A program made the position numbers and the translations under genes. Shown one piece after another: positions 7,650 through 16,150 of a stretch of 34,452 nucleotides of DNA; positions within the stretch are counted from its first letter, which is position 1, and each line of letters opens with the position of its first letter. Origin of the DNA: an uncultured Porphyromonadaceae bacterium (GTDB lineage: Bacteria; Bacteroidota; Bacteroidia; Bacteroidales; Muribaculaceae); NCBI GenBank assembly GCA_947175605.1, contig CAMWNH010000016.1, positions 1 to 34,452 on the forward strand. Reading direction: 5' to 3'. The notes beneath the pieces were generated by a model. The model saw nothing but the letters and a program-made list of their open reading frames with translations. It did not search any database and was not told the DNA's origin.

Positions 7650-7667
7650 CCAATTGTGAATAAAGCA

Positions 7668-8810
7668 ATGAGTACCAGACAAGTGATTGCGGCTTTGGTG
7701 TGCATGTGTATGCTCGTATCCTGCGGAGGAAAACGAGGGACGGATTTCCATGTGGATGAGGCCATAACAGCGCCCGACACTCTGACGCTGCATGCGTCGA
7801 TGCTCACGATTGCAGAGCTCCCGGAGAGTGGCGCCAGCATAGCGGATATACGCAACCCGTGGGATGAGTCTGGCTATCTGGCCCGTCTGCTGCTTGTGCC
7901 ACGTGATTCGGCAATTCCGGAGGGGGCCTCGGCCGGCAGAACAATAATCCGTACGCCCGTGCATCGCGCCGCCGTATTCTCGGCCGTTCATACTTCTGCC
8001 ATGAATGAACTGGGGGCGCTCGAAGCTCTCGTGGCTGTTGCCGACGGGACGTTCTTTGCCCCGGACGACAGTGTACGTCAGCTGCTTGACCACGGAAAAG
8101 TGGTTGACGCCGGTTCCTCGCAACAGCCTTCGCAGGAGCGACTGATAGCGGCACAGCCGGAGGTGGTGATGCTTAGTCCCATGCAGGGACAACAGATGCC
8201 TGCACTCCCTGCAAGGAGCGTGAGTGTGCCGATGGCTGATTATCTTGAATCCTCGCCTATCGGTCGTGCGGAATGGCTGTTGCTGATTGGAAAACTATTT
8301 GGAAAGGAAGATGAGGCCGCCGCGATTTTCAACAAAGTAGTGAACGATTACTGCGAACTTCAACTCAAGGCTGAACTGGCACAGGGGCGTCCCATGGTGC
8401 TGGTTGATACGGAATACTCGGGCGCATGGTATGTGCCTGCCGGAGAAAGCTACATGGCTCGCATGATACGTGATGCGGGGGCTACTACACCATGGAGCGA
8501 CAGCAAGGGGACGGGCTCGCTGACGCTGAATATGGAGCGTGTGCTGACCGGGGCTTCGGAGGCTGATTTCTGGCTCGTGCGCACCTACGGCATGCAACCT
8601 ACCCTTGCATCCGTCAAAGCCATCAATCCGCTGAACGCGCGCATCAAGGCGTGGCGCGAAGGGAATGTCTACGGCTGCGATACGGAGGCCCGTCCGCTAT
8701 TCAACGACACGGCCTTTCACCCGGAGCGCGTGCTGGCGGACCTGATAGCCATCTTCCATCCGGAGATAATGGAAGGTTACACTCCACGATATTACAGTAA
8801 AGCCTTATAA
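7668..8810 (+). CDS. ABC transporter substrate-binding lipoprotein (siderophore/heme/cobalamin class)
   Basis: A 380-residue periplasmic lipoprotein of the helical-backbone binding-protein class that captures metal chelates or cobalamin for a FecCD/BtuCD-type importer. The start at 7668 gives a clean lipoprotein signal, hydrophobic VIAALVCMCM followed by the lipobox LVSC (Cys18). An upstream in-frame ATG (7593) would bury this signal and encode the hairpin region. The mature part shows the family pattern: RAAVFSAVHTSAMNELGALE, then EVVMLSP and a final VLADLIAIFHPE. The permease gene follows after 5 bases. The substrate cannot be told from sequence; iron chelate, heme and cobalamin are all possible, and no TonB receptor or biosynthesis gene nearby decides it. 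Confidence 0.88.
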   Translation: MSTRQVIAALVCMCMLVSCGGKRGTDFHVDEAITAPDTLTLHASMLTIAELPESGASIADIRNPWDESGYLARLLLVPRDSAIPEGASAGRTIIRTPVHRAAVFSAVHTSAMNELGALEALVAVADGTFFAPDDSVRQLLDHGKVVDAGSSQQPSQERLIAAQPEVVMLSPMQGQQMPALPARSVSVPMADYLESSPIGRAEWLLLIGKLFGKEDEAAAIFNKVVNDYCELQLKAELAQGRPMVLVDTEYSGAWYVPAGESYMARMIRDAGATTPWSDSKGTGSLTLNMERVLTGASEADFWLVRTYGMQPTLASVKAINPLNARIKAWREGNVYGCDTEARPLFNDTAFHPERVLADLIAIFHPEIMEGYTPRYYSKAL

Positions 8811-8815
8811 ATCTG

Positions 8816-9823
8816 ATGCGTACCCGAATTGTCCTTATTCTGCTTGCCGTTCTGACGATAGTCCTTTTTGCAGGAGGATTGTTCCTGGGCAGCGTGGACA
8901 TTCCCGCGGGTGAGGTTATTGACGCGCTTAGAGGGAAATCGGATGAGAGCATTTCGAGTATAATCGTTCTGGAAACAAGACTGCCCGCCGTGGCTACGTC
9001 GGCACTGGCGGGCATGGCGCTTGCGTTAGCGGGGCTGCTGATGCAGACGGCATTCTCCAATCCGCTTGCGGGACCTTCCATCATGGGCATAAGCTCGGGA
9101 GCAAGTCTCGGTGTGGCGCTTGTGCTGCTGGCTTTCCCGAGTGTTTTAGGGGCTTGGGGACGTGTGGCCACGATAGGGAGCGCATTCCTCGGGGCCATGG
9201 CCGTGATGCTCGTTCTCGCGGCCTTTTCGAGCCTTGTCCGCAGCTCCACGCTGCTTCTTATCGTGGGCATACTCACGGGGTATCTTACTTCGGCGGCGAT
9301 AACGCTGCTCAATTTCTTCGCCTCGTCGGAAAGCGTGCACTCCTACGTGCTTTGGGGGCTTGGCAGTTTCAGCTCCGTAAGCCTCGGAGATCTGCCGTGG
9401 CTGACAGCCTTATGTCTGAGCCTTGGTGCGATGGCAATATTCTTTGCCAAGCCTTTGGATGCGCTGCTATTAGGCGAGCGATATGCTGCAAATTCGGGAG
9501 TGGAAGTGGGCCGGATACGCACCCTGCTCTTAGTGCTATCGGGCGCACTTACGGCTGTCGTGACGGCCTGGTGCGGTCCCATAGGATTCATCGGTCTGGC
9601 CGTTCCGCACATTGCCCGACTTCTCATCGGGAGCAACGCACACCGTCGGCTGATTCCGGCTACGGCTCTATGCGGAGCAGCGACGGGACTCCTGTGCCAA
9701 ATACTTTCGACGGTTCCGGCGAATGCTTACGGCGTGCTGCCTGTCAATGCCATAACTCCCCTCATCGGTGTGCCTGTAATTGTCTACGTTCTCCTCCGCC
9801 GAAAAAAACTATCATTCACATGA
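8816..9823 (+). CDS. FecCD/BtuC-type ABC transporter permease
   Basis: A 335-residue, very hydrophobic inner-membrane protein of the FecCD family; two copies form the channel of metal-chelate or cobalamin importers. Recognisable elements are LETRLPAVATSALAGMALALAG near residues 57-80 (family: R-x-PR...aGaaLaxaG), NPLAGPSIMGISSGAS, and the coupling region CGPIGFIGLAVPHIARLLIG, which contacts the ATPase. The start is 5 bases after the binding-protein stop, and its stop overlaps the ATPase start codon in an ATGA, so translation is probably coupled. Length is normal for the family. Confidence 0.94.
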   Translation: MRTRIVLILLAVLTIVLFAGGLFLGSVDIPAGEVIDALRGKSDESISSIIVLETRLPAVATSALAGMALALAGLLMQTAFSNPLAGPSIMGISSGASLGVALVLLAFPSVLGAWGRVATIGSAFLGAMAVMLVLAAFSSLVRSSTLLLIVGILTGYLTSAAITLLNFFASSESVHSYVLWGLGSFSSVSLGDLPWLTALCLSLGAMAIFFAKPLDALLLGERYAANSGVEVGRIRTLLLVLSGALTAVVTAWCGPIGFIGLAVPHIARLLIGSNAHRRLIPATALCGAATGLLCQILSTVPANAYGVLPVNAITPLIGVPVIVYVLLRRKKLSFT

Positions 9824-10620
9824 ACGCGCCGTTGCTTAGAACATCACGACTCACCGTGGGCTATCGGGCCGACAAGCCGCTGCTCGAAGATTTGGACCTC
9901 GAGCTGGGAGGAGGACGCATAGCCGTGCTTATCGGCGGGAACGGCGCGGGGAAATCGACACTACTGCGCACGCTTGCCGGCTCGCTCCGTCCGCTTGCCG
10001 GTTCGATAAGCATTGCGGGGACAGAGCTCCGCGATTTATCGAAGGCTGATCTTGCAAAGCAGCTTGCAATAGTGACGACAGACCGGACAATGGCCGGAGG
10101 GCTGACTGTCGAGGAAACCGTGGCCATAGGGAGGCATCCATATACGGGTATCTTCGGCAGGCTGTCGAGCCGCGACCGCGCCATAGTACGCGAGGCAATG
10201 GAGGCAACGGGTATAGCTGAAAAGGCCAAGGAGCCATTGGGACGTCTTAGCGACGGCGAGCGCCAGAAGGCCATGATAGCAAGAGCCGTGGCACAGCAAA
10301 CACCCCTGATGCTCATGGACGAGCCTACGAGCTTTCTGGACGTGGCCGCACGTATAGACACCATGGCATTGCTGCGGCGCCTGACGGATGCTTCCGGAGG
10401 GCGCATGAGCATCCTGCTCAGTTCACACGACGTAGGCCCTGCACTCGAAGTTGCCGACGAAGTGTGGGTTTTCGATCCTGCGATCCACACGCTGGTGTGC
10501 GGTTCAAAGGATGAGATGATAGGCTCGGGGGCCATGGAGCTGCCGTTTGCCGGACGTGGAATCGTCTTTGATATCCGTCGCGGCGACTATTCTTCCTACA
10601 TGAACAAACAATCAGAGTAA
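9820..10620 (+). CDS. ABC transporter ATP-binding protein (FecE/BtuD class)
   Basis: A 266-residue cytosolic ATPase that powers the importer encoded just upstream. Walker A GGNGAGKST (residues 39-47), signature LSDGE (143-147) and Walker B LMLMDEPT (163-170) are all intact, with an SSHD switch-histidine segment after them. I use the ATG at 9820, which overlaps the permease stop by four bases (ATGA); a long upstream extension in this frame is only a shadow of the permease. The stop overlaps the next start codon by one base (TAATG), so the nitroreductase gene belongs to the same transcript. Confidence 0.95.
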   Translation: MNAPLLRTSRLTVGYRADKPLLEDLDLELGGGRIAVLIGGNGAGKSTLLRTLAGSLRPLAGSISIAGTELRDLSKADLAKQLAIVTTDRTMAGGLTVEETVAIGRHPYTGIFGRLSSRDRAIVREAMEATGIAEKAKEPLGRLSDGERQKAMIARAVAQQTPLMLMDEPTSFLDVAARIDTMALLRRLTDASGGRMSILLSSHDVGPALEVADEVWVFDPAIHTLVCGSKDEMIGSGAMELPFAGRGIVFDIRRGDYSSYMNKQSE

Positions 10621-11369
10621 TGAAATATCTTGACTTCTTCAGCGAGCGCGCCACGCTACGCAGTTTCAATCCTGACAAACACATATCCGACGAGGACCTG
10701 AACGAGCTTCTCCTTGCGGCCTCCCACGCACCTACGACGGGCAACATGCAGCTTTACAGCGTGGTGGCAACCCGAAGCGCGGAAGGCAAGGAACGCCTCG
10801 CCCCCCTGCACTTCAACCAGCCTACGGTGGAAAGCTGCGATGTGCTGCTGACCTTCTGCGCCGATTTCCGACGCTTCGAGGCATGGTGCCGCGCACGCAA
10901 GGCCGAGCCGGGCTACGACAACTTCCATTCCTTCATAACCGCGCTGATAGATACGACTATCTTCGCGCAACAGTTCGTGACGCTGGCCGAACTCAACGGC
11001 ATAGGCTCGTGCTATCTCGGCACAGCCACTTATTCAGCCGAGGGCATTGCCGAGGCTCTGGATCTGCCGGAGCGCGTGGTGCCCGTCATCACGCTGGCCG
11101 TGGGCTATCCCGCCACGGAATTTCCCAAGCCCTCCGACCGTCTGCCCATGGAAGGAATCCTGCATAAGGAACGCTACAAAGATTATACGCCCGAGGACAT
11201 AGACCGTATTTTCGCGGAGAAGGAGGCCCTGCCGGAGAACCGACATTTCGTGGAGATAAACAATAAAGAAAGCCTTGCCCAGATATTTACGGACATCCGC
11301 TATCCGCGAGCTCTCAACGAGGACATCTCGAGAAGCTTCGCCGACTTCATCCGCAAGCAAGGATATTGA
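10620..11369 (+). CDS. NfsA/FRP-like FMN-dependent nitroreductase
   Basis: A 249-residue flavin oxidoreductase of the nitroreductase superfamily, close in form to NADPH-dependent NfsA/FRP enzymes. The N-terminal ERATLRSFNPDK and SHAPTTGNMQLYSVV (about residues 35-49) correspond to the FMN phosphate-binding region, LNGIGSCYLGT to the second flavin contact, and VVPVITLAVGYPA to the typical C-terminal strand. Such enzymes reduce quinones, nitroaromatics, free flavin or chromate. The gene overlaps the ABC ATPase stop by one base. That tight coupling to a metal-chelate-type importer suggests, as inference, a reductase acting on the imported ligand or its metal, or one supplying reduced flavin. It is not BluB-like in the motifs I can see. 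Confidence 0.88.
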   Translation: MKYLDFFSERATLRSFNPDKHISDEDLNELLLAASHAPTTGNMQLYSVVATRSAEGKERLAPLHFNQPTVESCDVLLTFCADFRRFEAWCRARKAEPGYDNFHSFITALIDTTIFAQQFVTLAELNGIGSCYLGTATYSAEGIAEALDLPERVVPVITLAVGYPATEFPKPSDRLPMEGILHKERYKDYTPEDIDRIFAEKEALPENRHFVEINNKESLAQIFTDIRYPRALNEDISRSFADFIRKQGY

Positions 11370-11393
11370 TTCACTGATTATCAAGTCTGTTTC

Positions 11394-12608
11394 ATGAAGA
11401 AAACATTGTTCAAGATATTTCGCGTGGCAGCCAAGACATCGGCTGTGATAGTTCTTGTGGCTCTGCTCGCTGTGTTTGCCACGAGTGTGAGCCCGGTATA
11501 CGATTTCGAAAGCCCGAAACCCTTCAGCGGGCCCGACATCTATAATCCGTACAGCGCGCTGGACTCAACCGTGACATGGAAGCGCGCCAACTTCCACACG
11601 CACACGCGTGTGAAAGGTCCCCTGCCTCCGAACGAATGTCAATACTGGCCGGCCGAGACCGATGCCGCTTATCGCCGACTGGGTTATGACATCGTGACGT
11701 TTTCCAACCACAACGAGCTTACGAAACACCCGTATGACTCGACCCTGCAGGTGAACGTGTATGAGCACGGTTATAATATTTTCAAATATCACAAGCTCGT
11801 GTTCGGGCCCGACAAGGTGGACTACTTCGACCATCTGCTTCCGCTATTCACCTTCCAGAAGCAGTATCAGATAGATCGCCTGTCGCGCAACTCAGATTTT
11901 ATCCAGATCAATCATCCGCTGCGCACGCTCGGATTTCCCAACAGCCAGTTCGAAGACCTCGAAGGCTTCAGCATCATGGAGCTCGACAGCGGGAAATCCA
12001 CCGAAAACGAATATTGGGACAGCTCCCTGAGTGCGGGGCACTATAGTTTCGGACTCGCCAACGACGATCTGCACTATCCCGACCGCTCGGGCAGAATAGC
12101 CCGCAGGAGCAACTTCCTATACACCAACTCCGCCCGATATGAGGACCTGAAAAAGGTTCTCCTGACCGGTGCTTACTACTCCATGCGCACTCCCGACTAT
12201 GGCGACGGCGACTGGGACGTGAAGTATGCCGCCAACAGAAATCTGCCAAAAGTAACGGGAATAGGCATAAAGGGCGGTGACAGCATCTACATAGCACTTT
12301 CCACAGCGGCCGACAGCATTAGATTCTCGGGACAGGACCATCGCACGCTGGCCATGGCAAAGGATACCACCTACGCCGTCTACGCCATGACACCAGACGA
12401 TCCATACACCCGCATCACCGCCTACTTCCCCGGTGGCGAGGTCATCTATTCAAATCCTTTCGCGCGTTACGACGCATCGGTTGCCGCAAGTCCGTTCCGC
12501 CCGACGACACACAAGGTGAATATGCTGCTTACCATTCTGTTCAACCTGTTGGTTGTGGCTCTCTGTGCCGGCGACATTTATCTGATATACCGCGTAGTGA
12601 AATTATAG
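11394..12608 (+). CDS. Membrane-anchored periplasmic PHP-type phosphoesterase
   Basis: A 404-residue protein with a basic N terminus, a transmembrane helix (about 14-32), a large soluble domain (about 35-370) and a second transmembrane helix near the C terminus (about 385-399). This places the soluble domain in the periplasm. That domain carries PHP-superfamily metal motifs in order: FHTHT (His68, His70), FSNHNE (His106), INHP (His174) and NDDLHY (Asp224/225, His227). PHP enzymes are metal-dependent phosphoesterases, so hydrolysis of a periplasmic phosphate ester is likely; the substrate is unknown. The gene lies 24 bases after the nitroreductase and 4 bases before an EptA-like transferase, suggesting joint work on envelope phospho-groups. 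Confidence 0.8.
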   Translation: MKKTLFKIFRVAAKTSAVIVLVALLAVFATSVSPVYDFESPKPFSGPDIYNPYSALDSTVTWKRANFHTHTRVKGPLPPNECQYWPAETDAAYRRLGYDIVTFSNHNELTKHPYDSTLQVNVYEHGYNIFKYHKLVFGPDKVDYFDHLLPLFTFQKQYQIDRLSRNSDFIQINHPLRTLGFPNSQFEDLEGFSIMELDSGKSTENEYWDSSLSAGHYSFGLANDDLHYPDRSGRIARRSNFLYTNSARYEDLKKVLLTGAYYSMRTPDYGDGDWDVKYAANRNLPKVTGIGIKGGDSIYIALSTAADSIRFSGQDHRTLAMAKDTTYAVYAMTPDDPYTRITAYFPGGEVIYSNPFARYDASVAASPFRPTTHKVNMLLTILFNLLVVALCAGDIYLIYRVVKL

Positions 12609-12612
12609 CGAT

Positions 12613-14139
12613 ATGAAATTTTTCAAACGGCCCATGAGCCTCGCATGTTTCGCACTCATACTGAGCGCGTTCACGCTACTGGCATATCACTTTCCTTTCT
12701 TCCGCTTCGTGCTGGACAATGTGGAAGGCGGGTTCAACACCGTGCGTATCGTGGCGAGCCTGGCCATACTTATGCTTGCGGCCAACTATTTCTTCTACTA
12801 TCTCGTGTTGCGGCCCTGCCGTATGGCGGGGAAGATTCTGCTCGCGATACTATTCGTGTGCAATGCCGTATGCTTCTATTTCATCACCTCCTTCGACACG
12901 CTTGTGACGAGCCACATGATGGGCAATGTGTTCAATACACGATACTCGGAAGCCTCCGGTTTCTTCTCATGGACGCTCATTCTGGACATCTTGCTTCTCG
13001 GTATCGTGCCGGTCGTCTATCTCTTCCTTCAAAAGATAGAATACGGCAGCTGGAAGCGCTACCTTGCCAACACGGGAGGCGCCCTGGGCATATGTGTGCT
13101 GATGGCTCTGATCAATATGGGCAACTGGCCGTGGATCGACCGCAATTCGTCCACGCTGGGGAGCCTGCTTATGCCCTGGTCGTATACGGTGAACTCCATC
13201 CGTTGGTGGAACAGCGAACACAATAAAAACCGCAAGGAAATCCCTCTGCCGGACGCCACCATAGCCTCGGACAGAAAAGATGTGTGTGTGCTTATAATCG
13301 GCGAATCCGCGCGCCGCGCCAATTTCTCGCTCTATGATTACGAACGCAAAACTAATCCCCTTCTGGAGAAGGACAGCGTGACGGCACTTAGAGCCGAGTC
13401 AGCGGCCACATACACCACAGCGGGCGTAAAAGCCATTCTCGAGCATCAGAAATCCGGGAAACTGTATGAGATCCTGCCCAACTATCTGCATCGCGCGGGA
13501 GTGGACGTCATCTGGCGCACGACCAACTGGGGAGAACCGCCCGTGCATATCGAGAAGTACCTCACTCTCGACAGCCTCCGCGCCCGCTATCCCGAGGCCG
13601 ACAGCCAATACGACGGAATACTGATCGAGGGGCTCGGAGAAGACATCCGCAAGAGCAAGGCCGACAAGGTGTTTATCGTTCTGCACACCAGCACAAGCCA
13701 CGGCCCCATGTACTACAGCAAATATCCGAAGGAATTTGAAGTCTTCACGCCCGTGTGCACTACGGTGGAAATGTCGAAAGCCGACCCGCAGGAGTTGATG
13801 AATGCCTACGATAATACGATAGTATATACCGACAGGCTTGTTCACGACGTGATCGAAACACTGCGCGGACTGCCGGACCGGCGATCGTGCGTGATGTTTG
13901 TTTCGGACCATGGCGAGTCGCTCGGCGAAGGAAACCTCTATATGCACGGAGTGCCGATGTCGTTGGCCCCCAAAGTGCAGACGGAAATTCCCTTCATCGT
14001 GTGGACTTCCGACAAGACAATGCATGTGAATCCAGAACTGGAAGCCACGCAATATCATGTCTTCCACAGCGTGCTTGATTTCCTGGACATAGACTCGCCC
14101 ATATACAATCCGGAGTTTGACATATTCCGGAGCAATTGA
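12613..14139 (+). CDS. EptA-like phosphoethanolamine transferase (sulfatase superfamily)
   Basis: A 508-residue inner-membrane protein: about five N-terminal transmembrane helices (residues 8-185), then a periplasmic alkaline-phosphatase-fold domain. The family moves phosphoethanolamine from phosphatidylethanolamine to lipid A or other glycans. Visible active-site elements are IIGESARRANFSLYDYERKTNP (Glu231), the nucleophile loop AATYTTAG with a Thr at 266-269, HTSTSHGP (His363), SDHGESLGE (Asp432, His433) and MHG (His445). The loop differs from the usual CGTSTAVSVPC: both flanking cysteines are absent, and only three cysteines (225, 382, 426) occur in the periplasmic part. It starts 4 bases after the PHP gene and ends before an intrinsic terminator. 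The acceptor is unknown. Confidence 0.9.
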   Translation: MKFFKRPMSLACFALILSAFTLLAYHFPFFRFVLDNVEGGFNTVRIVASLAILMLAANYFFYYLVLRPCRMAGKILLAILFVCNAVCFYFITSFDTLVTSHMMGNVFNTRYSEASGFFSWTLILDILLLGIVPVVYLFLQKIEYGSWKRYLANTGGALGICVLMALINMGNWPWIDRNSSTLGSLLMPWSYTVNSIRWWNSEHNKNRKEIPLPDATIASDRKDVCVLIIGESARRANFSLYDYERKTNPLLEKDSVTALRAESAATYTTAGVKAILEHQKSGKLYEILPNYLHRAGVDVIWRTTNWGEPPVHIEKYLTLDSLRARYPEADSQYDGILIEGLGEDIRKSKADKVFIVLHTSTSHGPMYYSKYPKEFEVFTPVCTTVEMSKADPQELMNAYDNTIVYTDRLVHDVIETLRGLPDRRSCVMFVSDHGESLGEGNLYMHGVPMSLAPKVQTEIPFIVWTSDKTMHVNPELEATQYHVFHSVLDFLDIDSPIYNPEFDIFRSN

Positions 14140-14190
14140 AATTCAAGAGCCCGAGGCACCCTGACATTCAGCCTGCTTCCGCCAGTATTT

Positions 14191-14222
14191 CCCGCTTTTG
14201 TTTGTGAAGCGGGATTTTTTTT
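14191..14222 (+). terminator. Intrinsic terminator after the EptA-like gene
   Basis: CCCGCTT (14191-14197) pairs perfectly with AAGCGGG (14207-14213) around a 9-base loop, followed by a run of eight T residues from 14215. It lies about 50 bases after the EptA-like stop. The loop holds the TTTG -33 box of the next promoter. Confidence 0.9.
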
Positions 14223-14231
14223 GTAATTTTG
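14201..14231 (+). promoter_or_regulatory. Bacteroidetes-type promoter for the SulP transporter gene
   Basis: TTTG (14201-14204) and TAATTTTG (14224-14231) are 19 bases apart, fitting the -33/-7 consensus. The -33 box lies in the loop of the upstream terminator, and the -7 box follows its T-tract. The predicted leader before the ATG at 14287 is about 50 bases. Confidence 0.75.
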
Positions 14232-14286
14232 CAGCGGTTTTAAGGTTTTCACAAATTTTTCCAATTATTACAATTTCTACAAGGCA

Positions 14287-15990
14287 ATGGAAATGAAGTA
14301 TTCTATTGACTTCCATCCTAAATTGTTTTCGGCGCTTCGCAACTACCACAAGGAGCGTCTCAAGGAGGATGTCATCGCAGGAATCGTCGTGGGCATCGTA
14401 GCCCTTCCGCTGGCAATCGCTTTCGGTATCGCATCCGGTGTGAGCCCCACGATAGGCCTGATCACAGCAATCATCGGAGGTTTCATGGTCAGCTTCTTCG
14501 GAGGCAATTCCGTGCAGATCGGCGGTCCTACGGGCGCTTTTATCGTTATCGTCTACAATATCATCGCACAGTTCGGCCTTCACGGCCTGGCTATCGCCAC
14601 ATTCATGGCCGGTGTGATTTTGGTTCTGCTGGGCATCTTCCGTCTGGGCACGATAATCAAGTTCATACCCTACCCGATTGTCGTAGGATTCACGGCAGGT
14701 ATCGCCCTGACCATTTTTTCGACACAGATCAATGACTTCTTCGGGCTTGGACTACGCGACATCCCCGGACAGTTCCTGCCCAAATGGGGAATGTACTTCC
14801 GCAACTTCGGCAATATAGATTTCGCCACCCTGGCCACATCCATCGTTTCCCTCCTGATAATTACGCTGACCCCGAGAATATCCAAGAAACTCCCCGGAGC
14901 GCTTATCGCCATAGTACTCGTCACGCTGGGCAGCTTCCTGCTGGGCACCTATTGCCCTGAATGGTACAATATCGAGACCATCGGCGACCGCTTCGGCACG
15001 ATGGCCACCGACATTGCCGCACCCCACGGATTCACGCTCAACATGGCCACGATCAACATGCTGCTTCCTTCGGCCTTCACCATCGCTGTTTTAGGAGCTA
15101 TCGAGAGCCTTCTCTCGGCCACCGTAGCCGATGGTGTGACCGGTTCGCGCACCAACTCCAATACGGAGCTTATCGGGCAAGGCATAGCCAACATCACGGT
15201 GCCTTTCTTCGGCGGCATCCCCGTGACCGGAGCAATCGCCCGAACGATGACCAACATCACCAACGGCGGACGCACACCCGTGGCCGGCATAGTGCATGCG
15301 CTGGTGCTCCTGCTGATCTTCCTCTTCCTGATGCCTCTCATCAACTATGTGCCTCTGGCCTGTCTGGCAGCCGTGCTGATGGTCGTGGCCTACAATATGA
15401 GCGGATGGCGCACCATCATCGGTATTTTCCACGCGCCAAAGAGCGATATCTCCGTACTGATCGTCACCTTCCTGCTCACTGTGATCTTCGACCTTACGAT
15501 AGCCATCGAGATAGGTCTTATGCTTGCCGTGGTGCTGTTCATGCAACGAGTGATGGAGAATTCGGATATCAAGGTCTACTCCGAGAAACTCGATGTAGCG
15601 GAGGGCACCGATCTCGGCGGCACGCACCACGAAGTGCTGAACGTGGCGAAAGGCGTAAGCGTGTACGAAATCGACGGCCCCTTCTTCTTCGGAATCGCCA
15701 CCAAATTCGAGGAGCTTATGCGCTCGAGCATGGCTGAAAAACCGAAGGTGCGCATAATACGCATGCGCAAGGTATCCTTTATTGATGCCACGGGCCTGCA
15801 CAATCTCGAGATTCTCATTAAAGCCTCGCAGAAGGAGGGCATCCATGTGGTGCTTTCAGGAGTCAATCCCAAGGTTGCGGAGAGCCTGCATAATGCCGGC
15901 ATCGACCGCCTGATAGGCGCTGACCATATCTGCGACCATATAAGCAAGGCTATAGTGATGGCAAATCGCCTGGCCGTGACTCAGGCCTGA
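14287..15990 (+). CDS. SulP-family anion transporter with STAS domain
   Basis: A 567-residue inner-membrane transporter. The N-terminal two thirds is a multi-helix SulP core, opening with DVIAGIVVGIVALPLAIAFG and VQIGGPTGAFIVIV, the standard family signatures. The C-terminal part (about residues 445-560) is a cytosolic STAS domain with the diagnostic SFIDATGLHNLE loop (Asp500, Thr502, Gly503). SulP proteins move sulfate, bicarbonate, chloride or dicarboxylates by proton or sodium symport or by exchange; the substrate here cannot be read from sequence. The gene has its own promoter (14201-14231), follows a terminator and so is probably transcribed alone. No carbonic anhydrase or sulfur-assimilation gene is nearby. 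Confidence 0.94.
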   Translation: MEMKYSIDFHPKLFSALRNYHKERLKEDVIAGIVVGIVALPLAIAFGIASGVSPTIGLITAIIGGFMVSFFGGNSVQIGGPTGAFIVIVYNIIAQFGLHGLAIATFMAGVILVLLGIFRLGTIIKFIPYPIVVGFTAGIALTIFSTQINDFFGLGLRDIPGQFLPKWGMYFRNFGNIDFATLATSIVSLLIITLTPRISKKLPGALIAIVLVTLGSFLLGTYCPEWYNIETIGDRFGTMATDIAAPHGFTLNMATINMLLPSAFTIAVLGAIESLLSATVADGVTGSRTNSNTELIGQGIANITVPFFGGIPVTGAIARTMTNITNGGRTPVAGIVHALVLLLIFLFLMPLINYVPLACLAAVLMVVAYNMSGWRTIIGIFHAPKSDISVLIVTFLLTVIFDLTIAIEIGLMLAVVLFMQRVMENSDIKVYSEKLDVAEGTDLGGTHHEVLNVAKGVSVYEIDGPFFFGIATKFEELMRSSMAEKPKVRIIRMRKVSFIDATGLHNLEILIKASQKEGIHVVLSGVNPKVAESLHNAGIDRLIGADHICDHISKAIVMANRLAVTQA

Positions 15991-16092
15991 AAAACAAACA
16001 GATACAGCACAGAGTTGAGTTTAGAAATGTTAAAAATGCAGCTTCCCGCGAAAAAAAAGGAGAAAAATGCATTAAGTATGAAAATTTTGCCT

Positions 16093-16100
16093 TAACTTTG
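16093..16100 (+). promoter_or_regulatory. -7 element for the small lipoprotein gene
   Basis: TAACTTTG matches the TAnnTTTG consensus exactly, 50 bases before the ATG at 16151. No TTTG lies at the right upstream distance; the preceding 30 bases are very A-rich (AAAAAAAAGGAGAAAAATGC), which may act as an upstream activating tract. Confidence 0.55.
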
Positions 16101-16150
16101 TGGTGTTTTTGAAGCAACTAATGTTTTATTACTTTTAACAAAGAGACAAA

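Noticed and set aside
7571-7667. Cobalamin riboswitch before the ABC importer
   Set aside because: The interval is under 100 bases and lacks the conserved B12-box and GCCACTG-type elements; only a simple long hairpin is seen.
7593-7667. Earlier in-frame ATG for the binding lipoprotein
   Set aside because: It would put 25 basic residues before the lipoprotein signal and would encode the hairpin; the start at 7668 gives a normal signal peptide.
9154-9819. 222-residue N-terminal extension of the ATPase
   Set aside because: It is an out-of-frame reading of the permease gene; the ATG at 9820 overlaps the permease stop in a classical ATGA.
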